64,000 nucleotides of DNA from Typhlomys cinereus (Eukaryota > Chordata > Mammalia > Rodentia > Platacanthomyidae), in the NCBI GenBank assembly GCA_023101885.1, contig JALPQD010000401.1, positions 496,001 to 560,000 on the forward strand, read 5' to 3'. The translations under genes were made by a program, and so were the position numbers. Under the pieces are notes generated by a model. The model saw nothing but the letters and a program-made list of their open reading frames with translations, had not been told where the DNA came from and made no database searches. This document shows positions 13,542 to 25,100 of the stretch, one piece after another (the first letter of the stretch is position 1; each line of letters begins with the position of its first letter).

Positions 13542-16040
13542 GTACTGTATACTTGCTCTTTGTTGACCTATCTGTATAAGTATCTCTCTACAACTGTACA
13601 TCAAGATTGCACTAGGTATAGAAATGGATTGTTCTCATGCATATATTTGTAAATTATAGATCAGACTTATGTTCTTTGAAATGCCTCAGATTCAAAGGAG
13701 TGGGACTTAAATGTCTGTGTCTCATTTTTTATAATTTTGGGTTATCACAGACTTCATTCCTCTGTAAAACATTGGCTTTCACTAGAAGCAAAAACTGAAG
13801 ATGATAGTGTATTTGCTGTTTTTTGGGTTTTTTTTAATTTTGCTTTCAGATCTTCATGGTTAGCAATTCAGCTAATGGGCTTTCAATTATAAATTAAAGA
13901 ACCACAAATACTCTTAGCACAAAGTAAGAAACCATGGCTGGAATACGATTCTGGCTAGCAATGGTGAGAGGATCTCATTTATCCTCATCTGATCTGGAAA
14001 CATCTTTGGCTGTTTCAGAATACATGAGCTATAATAACTTATGTGTTGCTATTTAAAGAAAATAACTGCAAAATCTGGTGCGGTCCATCGCATCAGAGCC
14101 GATAACATCACTCAGCAAAAAACAGCAGATTCTTAAGTCTTCAGTTATCGCAGAACTAAGAGGAGCAACGTTTTAAAGCAGAGAAACTTCCCTTTCCCTT
14201 TCTCCTCAGAGTACCTATTTTCTTTCCCTTGTTTGTGCTTTCCATGAGAATATGAAAATATTCATGGCAATATCCAGGCTTTCTTACCGTAACTCTCGTG
14301 TGCACGCAGTAGCTGCCGCACCTCTTAGTGGGGCTATTCAATCTTTCTTGTTCATTTAAAACAACTTCTAGAAGGCAAATTCACCTCTTTTTTTTTTTTT
14401 TTTTTTTTTTTTGTATCAGCTAATCCATAGATACAGATGGTAACTGTCTGGAAAAAAAATAAGCACTAAAATTAATTTCAGCCTGACCTAACGGTGTGTA
14501 GAAGTAGAGTTTCATTGCGCTATACCACAAGAGACTGTCAAAACAGTCTCTTCCTGCTGATTGTAATCTTAAGAGACAGCCCGTCTCCTTGAGATATTTT
14601 CTTTTCGAGTTCCACAGTGGAGGAGGGGAATGATTCGTTTCATATAACTTAAAATCAGTGTCTTTAAAGAGACTGTTCCCTTCAATTTTACTTCCAAAAT
14701 AAGAGGGGCTGTCTACATATAGGAAGCTATACAACAGCCCCATTGCTACAGCAAGTATTTTCATTCCATTTATTGTATGCCAAATTCTGAAGAATCAGCC
14801 AAAGAGATCTGACTCGTGGTAGACTCTGCGTAGAGTTTCAGGGCATTTCTGTCCTCGCTTCTGTAAGCACCATGTCACACTCATGAACGAGAACCCCAGA
14901 ACCCACCTGAGTGTCATCCTTCATGAACAAACCATGTTGGCTGCATGCCAGATATCATCAGTAGCAAGTGACAAAAACTGGGGTTTTTTTTTTTTAGAGA
15001 GAAAAAAATAATGTCTTGTTAGACTGAAACAATTATAGATTTTGGATATATTAAATTATTTTAATTGTTTCCCAAATTTTCCCTCCTTGCCCATAAAAGC
15101 AGACAAGATAGGATATAAAGGTAACAGCATAAAAGCCTTAGGGAGATTGTCACAAAATATCACTCTTCGCTATCTGTCTTGAAGCACGTCACTACCGTGT
15201 TTTTGTTCAGTCTCTCAATGTTTTATTGTGGTCCTTCTGGTATTTCATTTCGTCCGTCCTAAGTAATCAAATATGCACAGCTATTACATTTAGTTGGAAA
15301 TCCTGTCGGTCCTTTCCCATCCGTATGCAGCCTGAATCCTAATGTTTGTTAGAATAGACGCTAAGCTGCTTCACTATTTCCTGGGCTTTGCTTATTCTGT
15401 GAAAAGGAATGTACTCTTGGCATAAAGTATAGTCCTTAACACTGGCCTATACTTTGTGCAATTATTTAATGGACTGTAATTTCACATGAATATTCCGGCA
15501 ACTCTGAGGCCAGATAAAATTAACGTTCTCTTTTTAACATCATTCATAAACTCATCTCCACTTTCATGCCTCTTGAGTTTAGGGGGAATTTTTTTTAAAG
15601 CAACAAGGCTCCTTAAGGAATTATGTCCTGAGAAGTGGCCCAGTAACGTTTACAGCTGATTAAAAATTCGAACCAGGGGTTCTGAAATTATTTTCATGAA
15701 GTGATTTTTTTTTTCAAATCACACCCATACCTTGTTGCTTTGCTAAAGGGAAAAGCTATTAAGTTAATTTTGTCTGGCCCGAAGCTATTTAGTGGACCGT
15801 TGCACATATTTCTGTCCTGCACAGGTAAGTGGTGTCTCAAGGGTCAGGCCAATCAAAGATGCCACTTGGATAAGAATTAGATTTCCTTCGATAGCGTTGC
15901 TGTTTTTATCCATGTGCAATTACAGTATTTGTGCTGTTTACTAAGGCCTGTTCCCACTAAGTGTCCCGTATCTGTTTATTTTTAGGTGCAAAATCTTTCA
16001 ATACTCAAATCGCTGGCGTTTCCCTTCTTTGTCTTGACAG
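13542..16040 (+). other. TENM3: Intron between microexon A and the EGF8 exon
   Basis: GT-AG intron of 2,499 bases. Apart from a T run at 14391-14412 and short homopolymers it holds no recognised SINE, LINE or microsatellite, which is unusual against the rest of the window. The low repeat load fits selection on non-coding sequence around a regulated exon, though sequence alone cannot prove this. Confidence 0.75.
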
Positions 16041-16187
16041 AGGGCTGCCCGGGTCTCTGCAACAGCAATGGGAGGTGCACACTGGACCAAAATGGCTGGC
16101 ACTGTGTCTGCCAGCCAGGGTGGAGGGGAGCAGGCTGTGACGTAGCCATGGAGACCTTATGCACAGACAGCAAGGACAATGAAGGAG
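16041..16187 (+). CDS. TENM3: Teneurin-3 exon: eighth EGF-like repeat
   Basis: 147 bases, phase 1 to phase 1, preceded by TTTGTCTTGACAG and followed by GTAAGA. It encodes one complete EGF-like module with six cysteines in the order C-x3-C-x5-C-x8-C-x-C-x8-C, starting EGCPGLC and ending GWRGAGCD, then the linker [13 protein letters not shown] with one more cysteine. Teneurins carry eight tandem EGF repeats outside the membrane; repeats 2 and 5 hold the unpaired cysteines that make the covalent dimer, and repeat 8 packs against the following domains. Being in-frame on both sides, the exon could be skipped without a shift. The next exon completes the split codon as D. Paralogue call: residues after the EGF match TENM3 better than TENM2. 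Confidence 0.95.
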
Positions 16188-16575
16188 GTAAGAAACTCGG
16201 AGCCTGAGCCTGATTTGTCATTACAGTGCTACATAGTGATTTGTTGCCAGCAAAGAAGAACATAGTCAGGTCCCTCTAGATTAGACTGATTGAAAACTAC
16301 ATGACTGCTGATGGAGTGATTGTCTCCCTGTTTTTCCTCAAACAAATGCCTGATGATTATCGTTCAGGGAAAAGGCATGGTGCCCAGAAGATACCGGATA
16401 ATGTCCACTTGTGCCCCATTCCCTCTGAGGAGTCCCACGCAACTGTCCTCCTTTATAGAGTTCAGGGCTCTGTGTGCTGGGAACAAACATGGTAGTATTT
16501 TAACAACCCTGCATTCACAAGTCACAAGGTATTTGCCAAACCCTTCTGTCAAAAACCATAGGTGGAAATAAAAAG

Positions 16576-16722
16576 AAAGGAAGGAAGGAAGAGAGAGAAA
16601 GGAAACAAAGAAAAAGAAAGAAAAAGAGAGAGAGAGAAAGAAAGGAAGGAAGGAAGGAAGGAAGGAAGGAAGGAAGGAAGGAAGGAAGGAAGGAAGGAAG
16701 GAAGGAAGGAAGGAAGGAAGGA

Positions 16723-16770
<48 letters not shown>

Positions 16771-16800
16771 AGAAAGAAGAAAGGAAGGAAGGAAGGAAGA
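16576..16800 (+). repeat. GGAA/GAAA polypurine block
   Basis: Pure GGAA (about 16640-16722) followed by pure GAAA (about 16722-16770), lying about 390 bases after the EGF8 exon donor. Confidence 0.95.
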
Positions 16801-17936
16801 GCCATCCCCTTCAAGCTGTACGCCACTGTCTTTCAATCTTTAACTTGATACTCCTGTGAAAGGATTGTGATATTCCACCATATTTAAGCCTCAGCTAGGA
16901 ATAATTATTCTTCCTTTTGAGCACATCCCCCATGCTATTGTATTTTAATTTCAGAGAACAGAGTGTGGGAGTTGGTGATGGAAGAGTTGCCCCTGACAGG
17001 TGTTTAATTTTGACAAACCTTTAGAAATGAGTTTTCAGGAGGACTTAGTTGTTCCGTGGGCTTGTGATCATGGGGCCTGGTGTGCATTTGGCTCCTCCGT
17101 CTTCCTTTCCGCCTGTCTGCTGGACAGCCATCATGGACTATGGTGTTGGCAAGCTAGTGCCATTCGAGAGGCCGCCAGGTCTTTACGATGTGGCAATTAT
17201 GCAGCTTAGACAAGACCTATATTCTTTTTCGACTCTAGTTGCTTCATCTGTAAAAACAGGCATGAAGCAGCTTTGGGGAAGATGCCATCTCAGAGTACAG
17301 GTTCATTTTCTTCACCAGTTAAAAAATAAACAGGTAGCAAAGAGTTGAAGATACATAAAAAACAACATGAATTTTAGAACAGAAAATGACATGACCAACC
17401 AGGCAGGAACATACAAGCTAGAAATCCTCACAGCTGCTGAGAAGAGGGAGATGAGTAAGAAAAGCATGTGAGAAAGGTGTGCAAGAGAGAGAAAAGGGGA
17501 AAAATTGGTTGTCTCAGCTGGAACTCAAAGAGCAAGCAGCTTTCAGTCTCCACGGTGAAAGCATTTGTAGTTCTTGCTTCTGCCTGACTCCCTGAGACAA
17601 AAAAAAAAAAAAAAAAAAAAAAAAAGATCCAGGTAGAGACTTCTGGAACTAAGAAAGCACAGGTCCCTCCCATCTCTTTAGCATGACCTCCAGGAGAGGG
17701 TCAGATTCCCTGGGGGTGGTAATCCTGGCCAGGGGATTGGCAGGCCACGCTGAATTAATTTAACGAAGGAATAGCACATCATTCACCCCCCCCCATAGTC
17801 AGACCCCACTATAGTGCTACAGGAAGCAGGAGGTGGGTTTAGCCAATCTCCAGCAGTAGGTTCAAGTGACAAATATCGACAGAGTTCAGCATCTTCTGTC
17901 CGTGGCCTTCGCTGTTTACTCAGAAACCCTTCTTCA

Positions 17937-18120
17937 GGGGCTGGAGAGGTGGCTCAGGGGTTAAGCCTCTGCCTTGCAGGCAGAAGGTCTTGAGTTCGGA
18001 TCCTAGACCCCATGTATAGACGCCGGGCGGAAGCGGGGGCGGCCTGCGTTTCTGGTCCTGGTAGGGCAGAGCCTGTGAATGAGAAAGAGAGAGAGAAAGA
18101 GAGAGAAAGGAAAGGAAAAA
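17937..18120 (+). mobile_element. DIP-like SINE, 3' part missing
   Basis: Young-type head and body, but after GCCTGTGAATG the sequence turns into a GA-rich run instead of the usual 3' half and CA tail. Confidence 0.75.
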
Positions 18121-19346
18121 AATCTGTGAACAGCTTTTTCCCATGGACATCTAAAGCTGAGCAAGACCTAACCCTCTTCTCCCAGTGAAACTCAGTGACT
18201 TCAACCAACATTGCCATCCCCCCAACTTGAGCCACATACCCCACTGCTGGTCCTACAGATGCTCTCCAACCAAGTTCTATTCATGTCTGAGCCTCCCAAC
18301 TAGGAGCCAAAGGTCTCCCCTTCACATCTGGTGTACTAGTCACCATCTCCCCTGTTGCCCTTTACTGGGGTTGTCAAGAAGCTATACCTATTAATTCTGC
18401 TAAAAAAAAAAAGCTTTCTTTCTTCTGGGCCCCTGTTGGATTCACAGTCTCTCACCCTCATAGCTTTCCCAGCTAATAATACCTTGTTGCCCTGCTCCTC
18501 TAGATCACATGTTTCCAGCAATGGCAGCATTAATCCTCTCTGAGCCACAGCCCAGATGGCAACCTGACTCCTTACTTTCCCCCAAAGACCCTCTTCCTCT
18601 TTGTTTCTGGTGCCAGGAGACAAGGAGAGGCACTCTTTCTCCTTGACGGTGCATTTCTGATTACAATGAGGAGGGTCCACGGGTTTCTCAGAGGAGAACA
18701 AACTGCAGGGCCAAGTCTTCAGAGACTTGGCAGAGTAATTTAGAGGCTAATCAACTCTTTAGAATTGTTATCAGCCAAGGAGGTTTTTCCTTTTCCTCAA
18801 AATTTATCAACTGTGAATTGGCCTCTTTCCCCTTTGTTTATTCTTATTAGCATGAAACTATGCTATCTCTAGGCTTCTCTCTAAGGAGAAATCTGAGTTG
18901 ATAGGAGACCTCCTGTGGATTCTCTTCTTATCTCTTATAATTTGCATGCCTGTCCCTAACCTAATTTTGTTGATCTTCTAAGAAGGAATCTCAGGGCTGG
19001 CCTCATTATGCCAGATGGTAGCCTGAGTGCCTAGTAGCCCAAACTGTGGGCTTCTTTGGCCTAACGATGGATCCTATGCATCAGAGGAAACATTTCGCAC
19101 ACCAAAAACCAAGTGAGACACATAATTTGGCAATTATGGACAGCATGATATAAGAACAGTAGAACAGGATAATATCAGAAATTCTAGGACATGTGGTAAG
19201 TGAAGTGCCATAGAGTCTAAACTAAGTTTGATGTCAGAATGTTGAATTTGCCAGAAAACTGCTGAGTAACTTGATTCAGCACATTAAGTACGAAGGAGAA
19301 GAGGAGAGGGTGAAAATGTTTATTTGGTCCTGGTCAGAATTTAAAT

Positions 19347-19632
19347 AGGCTGTAGAGATGGCTCAGGAGTTAAGACTCTGTCTCAAAGGAGAAGGTCCTC
19401 AGTTTGGATCCCAGATCCCACATAAAAAACACCAGGCAGGGGCCTGCACTTCTCACCCTGGTGGGTGGAACCTGAGAAATCCCAGAGCAAAGCTAAAAGG
19501 AGGTAGAAGCAATCCAGGATGGTTCGTGAAGTCCCCCTTAGACCTTCACAGGGACACGTAGTGTCCTCTAATACACACAGACACACACACACACATATCG
19601 CCTATACACACAATAAATAAAGTTTAAAAAAA
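19347..19632 (+). mobile_element. Older DIP-like SINE
   Basis: Head GGCTGTAGAGATGGCTCAGG, body CCCAGAGCAAAGCTAAAAGG, then CA repeats and AATAAATAAAG. Confidence 0.75.
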
Positions 19633-19666
19633 ATTAAACACATACATATAATAATTGCCATAGTAT

Positions 19667-19689
19667 AGTATAGTATAGTATAGTATAGT
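19667..19689 (+). repeat. (AGTAT)n short tandem repeat
   Basis: Five AGTAT units within ATAGTATAGTATAGTATAG. Confidence 0.9.
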
Positions 19690-21844
19690 CAGAGCAACTT
19701 TATAGAACAGTCTTGAGAGAAAGAGAAAGACTTACCATTCCCAAAAGAGAAGAAATTGTAGCCAGATATAGTCAAAGTACAAGATGCCACCCTGTTCTTT
19801 AAGGTTCTGACAAACAGCTGCCAGGTGCACTGATAGCTGGAGCCTTGCAGAGCCAAGGGTAGCCTCTTAGCCACTGGTGATGATTTCCCTGGTGCAGGAG
19901 ATCTCTCTGTGGACCTTCACAGTGCAGCCTCAGATCTCAAAGCCAGGCCACCGAAGCACACGGTTTGAACAGTGGCAGCAACGTAGATTTTTAAGTCCCA
20001 CAGTGGAAGGCACAGCCTTCCTTCAATGAGGCGCCTTCTCTTAAAGGTATCAGGTCCTTCCAAATGTTAAGATCAGCCAAGGATACAAGCATATGAGTCT
20101 GTCAGGGACAACTCATGTTCAACCACGACATTCGCCAAATATATTGAGAAGCATTTTTTCTTACTGCGTCATCTGCTTTAGACTTCTACTTACTCTCAGG
20201 GGGAAAAACAACTGTGCAATCATCTCACCATGAAAGACTGGTTATACACGAGAGAAATCAAACAATCTGACACCTAAAAAATTATTTGGCTTCTAGAAAT
20301 GAAAATTTCAAGCATATCTACACTGGGCTATTCAAGTAATGCATGCCATAAACTTGGGCTTATTCATCTGCGGTTGATTCATTCTCAAACCAATCTCTTC
20401 CACCACTTGGCCACCACCAGCTGTGGGTTCACACTCTATCAATGCCCCCCATTACACCTGTTTCCAAACTGGTCTGAACTAGATCACATGCTCAAAAGTA
20501 CTATCATCAGAAGAAAGCAGAAAACATTTCTAAGCAGGCAGGAAAACAGATTGTTGATCTGCAGCATTTAATTGTTAATCAAACATATCTCTAATATCTA
20601 TTTCATGGAGTGCATAGACTATTTCAAAAGGAATCTTCCATTCTCATGCCTGTGATTCCAGTATACAAGAGACTATGGCAGAAGGATAGAGTTTATAATC
20701 CAACTGGCTACATAGTAGCCAGGAAGAAAGGGAGAGAGGGATATATTTACAATATGAAATATGTAGAAGCCAAAAAAAGGAAAGTTTTAAACCGCGCAAA
20801 AAAATAAGAACATGCTAGAAGTAAAACATAGAAAAAGGAGCAAAGCTATATGCCAAATTTTCATGTAAGCATCTGCGTGAATAGGAATGGAAATATAATA
20901 AGGTTGGATATCACCAAATGAAGATTAGTAGGTGAAGAAAAATCTGTCAGAAGAATGATATTATTGTGTTCTCCAGAACCAAGTTTTAAAATATATTGAT
21001 ATGTCAAATAAATAAAATTGGGAAAAGAGAAGAAGTTAAAGTAAACAAGATCATCGAAGGTCATAATTACTTCCACATAAGAATCCACATAATCAGAACA
21101 TGAAATAGTGTTCAAAATCTCTGGGCCCTAAAGTATACTGGTAGATGATGATTTGAGAGCAATGATTGTAGTTGGGAAGACGATCTTACTTCAGGGGAGA
21201 GTTTCGGGGTACCATGTCCCTTTTGCTATCCACAGAGTTTTTAGAGCATTGTAAATCCACTGTGGGAAAAGCAAATGCAGCCTGTGTTCCCAGAAACAAA
21301 AGTCTGTGGTGACTTCCTGGAAGGACACAGGGACATAAGGTTTTGATGTTATGTTTTAAGGAGAAGTGCACAGATTGAAAATAAACATCTCCCTATATTT
21401 TACACATATCAGCTGCTGCCCCTCCAGCTTCAGAATATAGAAATGAACCCATTACTCCACCTCTGTAGACACAGACTTTTGTTACATGTAAAGGTAAAGG
21501 TCTCCTGCATTGATGGCAAAGAATAGATTCAGAATTTTAGTACATAAAGATTATGTTCTCATTGTCAAAAGAGCTAACCACTGTCAACATCTCTATGGGC
21601 ACCTTCTACTCCCTCACTGAATTTAAATGCATAGTAATGCGTTTTAAACACAAATTGAATAAGCACTGTTCTAAATTTGATTCTTTAACAGAGTACATCT
21701 TAAGGGAGTTTTTTTCATGCCATTGCGTATAGGTCTGTCTTATTCTTCACAATAAACTGGATGCGCTAATTGTTTTAACTGCCTGGCATTGGAAAATTCC
21801 GTTATTTTCCATTGTGATTTGTTCTTGGTACACAGATAGATGTG

Positions 21845-21845
<1 letters not shown>

Positions 21846-21892
<47 letters not shown>
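21846..21892 (+). repeat. (GT)n microsatellite
   Basis: About 22 uninterrupted GT units. Confidence 0.95.
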
Positions 21893-21894
<2 letters not shown>

Positions 21895-22189
21895 GTAAAT
21901 CTTTGGGTCAGTGAGCAAATATGCTTCTTTAAACAGAATTTTTAGATGTGAAATTGCAGGTTCAAAGTATGTTTTCTTTTTTAATCATGTAATACTGCCT
22001 TGTCAGTCCAGGCCATAGGATTTAACATCGTACATTTCATGGATATTTCACCCATACTCATACTGTGTACATAATCATTGTGCTTGAAGAAAATTGTTCA
22101 ACAAAATGAAAATGTGAACTTTTTCTAATGAGTGAGAATGACCCCATTTTATTGCTTTAATGTGTATCTCCCTAATTACTAGTTAGATT

Positions 22190-22275
22190 GATAATCTTTT
22201 CTTTCCTGCCACAGAAAGAAACCCAGGGCCTTGTGCATGCTAGGCAAAAACTGCTACTGAGCTCCATCTCCCACC
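22190..22275 (-). mobile_element. ID-like SINE fragment
   Basis: CCCAGGGCCTTGTGCATGCT and GAGCTCCATCTCCC match a reversed ID element with its tRNA-like B box. Confidence 0.45.
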
Positions 22276-22446
22276 TTAGGTTGATGATTTTTATACTTAT
22301 TTCTTGCCTCTTGTTTTTCCATTATTGAGTTTCATTTTATTTTTACTTCTTGGGCTTTGCTTTGACCGTTCTTATTTGTGTATCTTTCCCATTTTTGTCT
22401 ACTGAGTTGCTTGGCATTTTCTCTTAGTTTCCAGAGTCTTTTTCTT

Positions 22447-22939
22447 TTTTTTTCTGTTGAAATTTTTTTATTATTATTATTTTTCCACTCATACAAACTT
22501 AACAAGTACACCGGTCCCCTCCCTCCCTCCACTTCCCCCAACCCCCTGCTCCCTCCTTCCCTCCCTCTTCTCTCCCCATCCCCCAGTGCCTCCCCTCCCC
22601 CAATTGCTGGAGCATCCTTTAATGTGCATGCCAAACTCTCCTCTGGGTCCTCCTCTCCAATGAGGTGTAAGGACCCAGGGGCATTTCCCAGAACCCTTTC
22701 CTGTGTCCCCCTAAGCTTAGGAATACTACTGTGACTGTCAGTCCCTAGCCTCCAAGGATCCTAGTACCTTTAGTCCATGCTAGACTTTGTGAGGTCAATA
22801 ATGTGTTGGACATTGCGCAGGTCCTGCAAAGTCCTATTATGATTGCTTCGGCCCTAACTTGTGTGGAGTATCTTGCATATCATTACTCCTCCCATCCTTG
22901 TGCTCTTACAATCTTACTGCCCCCTCTTCCACAAATTTT
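22447..22939 (-). mobile_element. 5'-truncated L1 LINE, 3' end only
   Basis: Same 3' region as the copy at 1109, in antisense orientation, with its tail as a T-rich run at 22447-22480. The flanks carry a 16-base near-perfect duplication, CCAG(A/G)GTCTTTTTCTT, at 22431-22446 and 22940-22955. Confidence 0.78.
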
Positions 22940-23062
22940 CCAGGGTCTTTTTCTTATCTGTTTAGTCTTTATTAAGTGTGTTTTAACTCTTTTACCCCAG
23001 ATATTCATTCATCTTTTGACTTCAAAATTTGTGGTATCCTTTGACATAAAGAAGTCTTTTCA

Positions 23063-23360
23063 GGGGCTGGAGAGGTGGCTCAGGGGTTAAGCCTCTGCCT
23101 TGCAGGTGGAAGGTCCCAAGTTCGGATCCTAGACCCCCCACGTATAGACGCCAGGCAGAAGCGGGGGCGGCCTGCGTTTCTGGTCCTGGTAGGGCGGAGC
23201 CTGTGAATCCCGGGGCAGAATAAACAAGGAGGTGGAGGTGTCCATGATGCTTCCCTAATTCGCCCGTGGTTCTACACATACATGCACACACATACATACA
23301 CACACACGCACACATGCATACATGCACAATTGAATAAATAATAAAAAAATTAAAAAAGAA
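23063..23360 (+). mobile_element. DIP-like SINE, young type
   Basis: Nearly identical to the 4337 copy. The duplication AAGTCTTTTCA lies at 23052-23062 and 23361-23371. Confidence 0.85.
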
Positions 23361-24274
23361 AAGTCTTTTCAACTGATACGAAGTTCATTTTATACACTTT
23401 GTCTTTTGATTCATGAAGGCTAGAGTGCGTGTTTTCTGAACAGAGACTTTGTAAGATTATATATAAGCATTATATACATGTCATTTCACATAGTTCTTTC
23501 TGATACTTTTTAAAAGTGGATTTCCATCATGTGTATATACATATGCAGCATATACTACATGTTTGCATGTAGGTAGACACATGCATATATGCTGCTGCTT
23601 GTGTGTATGAGTGCATGGGCATTTGAAGGCCCCATAGTGATAATCAGGAATCATTCGTGATTGCTCTTCCATTTTGAGCCTGAGTCTGATTAAATCCACA
23701 GTCCTCCATTCAGGCCACTGCTAGACCTTCTTAGGAATTCACAGGCTTCACCGTTCAGAGCTAGAATTACAGGTGAGCCACTGCACCCACCCAATACTTT
23801 TTATGTGGTCTTTGGGAATCCAAACTCTGGTCATTTTGCTTGACTTTTTCTCACTTTTAGAGCTGAGCTATCTCCCCAGAACAGTAATGAATAGATAGTG
23901 TTTGAGGGCAGGAAAAGAAGAATAGAGAAAAGCCAGAGAGTGCCTCCCATTCACTACTCAGCATCATCTTGACCTGGTTACATCTCTCAATTTCTAGGAG
24001 CCTGCTCATTCTTTTCTCTATTCTCAAATGTATTCAGTGCCTTCTTGGCATAAAAAGGGAACTAGATGCTACAAATCTTGCAGTGATCCACATCAGCTTC
24101 AAGGAACTTAGAATTGTATAGACTGGTTGCTAGAGGGTTGAGGTTGGTGGTAGAGAGGAGAGAAGAGGGTAGAGAACTCCAGACCGAGGGCCATAATCAT
24201 GAAAAGTTTCAAAAGCTAAGATGAGTTCTGACTTAGAAGTCACTGGGTTCTTAGTAAGGAAAGTATACTGTATA

Positions 24275-24362
24275 CTCCAGCAGTGAGCAACCAAATTTGG
24301 TTTTAATAAAGATGTGAGCTCCAGCAGTGAGCAACCAAATTTGGTTTTAATAAAGATGTGAG
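24275..24362 (+). repeat. Exact 2 x 44-base tandem duplication
   Basis: The unit beginning CTCCAGCAGTGAGCAACCAA and ending AAAGATGTGAG occurs at 24275-24318 and again, unchanged, at 24319-24362. It is not a microsatellite or a known repeat. Confidence 0.95.
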
Positions 24363-24784
24363 AAAAAGAGAACTCACTTTTTTTTCCAGTCAGCAAATAA
24401 AAACTTTGAGGAAAAATGAAAAGATGAAAATGAAACTTTTGGCAAGCAGAGAACAGGCAAAGTTGAGAGTGACCCAGGATTTTGAGTTCAGGTGTTAATA
24501 ATAATCTGCACAAAATTTTCAAGAAAAAAGAATATAAAGAATAACATAAAGACTAATAAAATAGAACATGGTAGAAGCTTGAGGCAAGACCAGAAGAAGG
24601 TGGTCAACCTTGCACACCTAATTTTTATAAATAAAGTTTCACTGGAGCACAATTATTACATTTATTCATTTACGTACTGTCTGAAGATCCTTTTAGCACT
24701 ACACAGGTGAAGTTTCTTCTTAGTAGTTGTGTAGCCCACATAGATATTTAATATCCATTGTTTGACCATCTACAAAATAAGCTT

Positions 24785-25100
24785 GCTGGGCTGAAGAGAT
24801 GGCTGAGGGCTTAAGGCTCTGCCTCACAAGCACAGAAAGATCCGAATTCAGATCCTGGATCCTGTGAAAAAAATGCTGTATGGAAATGGCAGTGACCTGC
24901 ACATCCAGCCCTGGAAGACAGAGTCTGGGAAACCCCAGAGCAAAGCAAAAAAGGAGGTAGATCAATCCAAGATAATTTCCAAAGTCACTCTTGGGCCTTC
25001 ACAGGCACACACAGTGTACACACACACACACACACACACACGCACATGCACACACAATAAACAAACAAACAAACAAATAAATAAATAAATAAATAAAGTT
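24785..25100 (+). mobile_element. Older DIP-like SINE
   Basis: Head TGGGCTGAAGAGATGGCTGA, body GGGAAACCCCAGAGCAAAGC, then a CA run (25017-25041) and AAAC/AAAT repeats. Confidence 0.75.

Noticed and set aside
15984..16040. Alternative acceptor (TTATTTTTAG) 55 bases before the EGF8 exon
   Set aside because: Using it would add 55 bases and shift the frame of the EGF repeat; 16041 gives the correct phase with both microexon A and the skip path.
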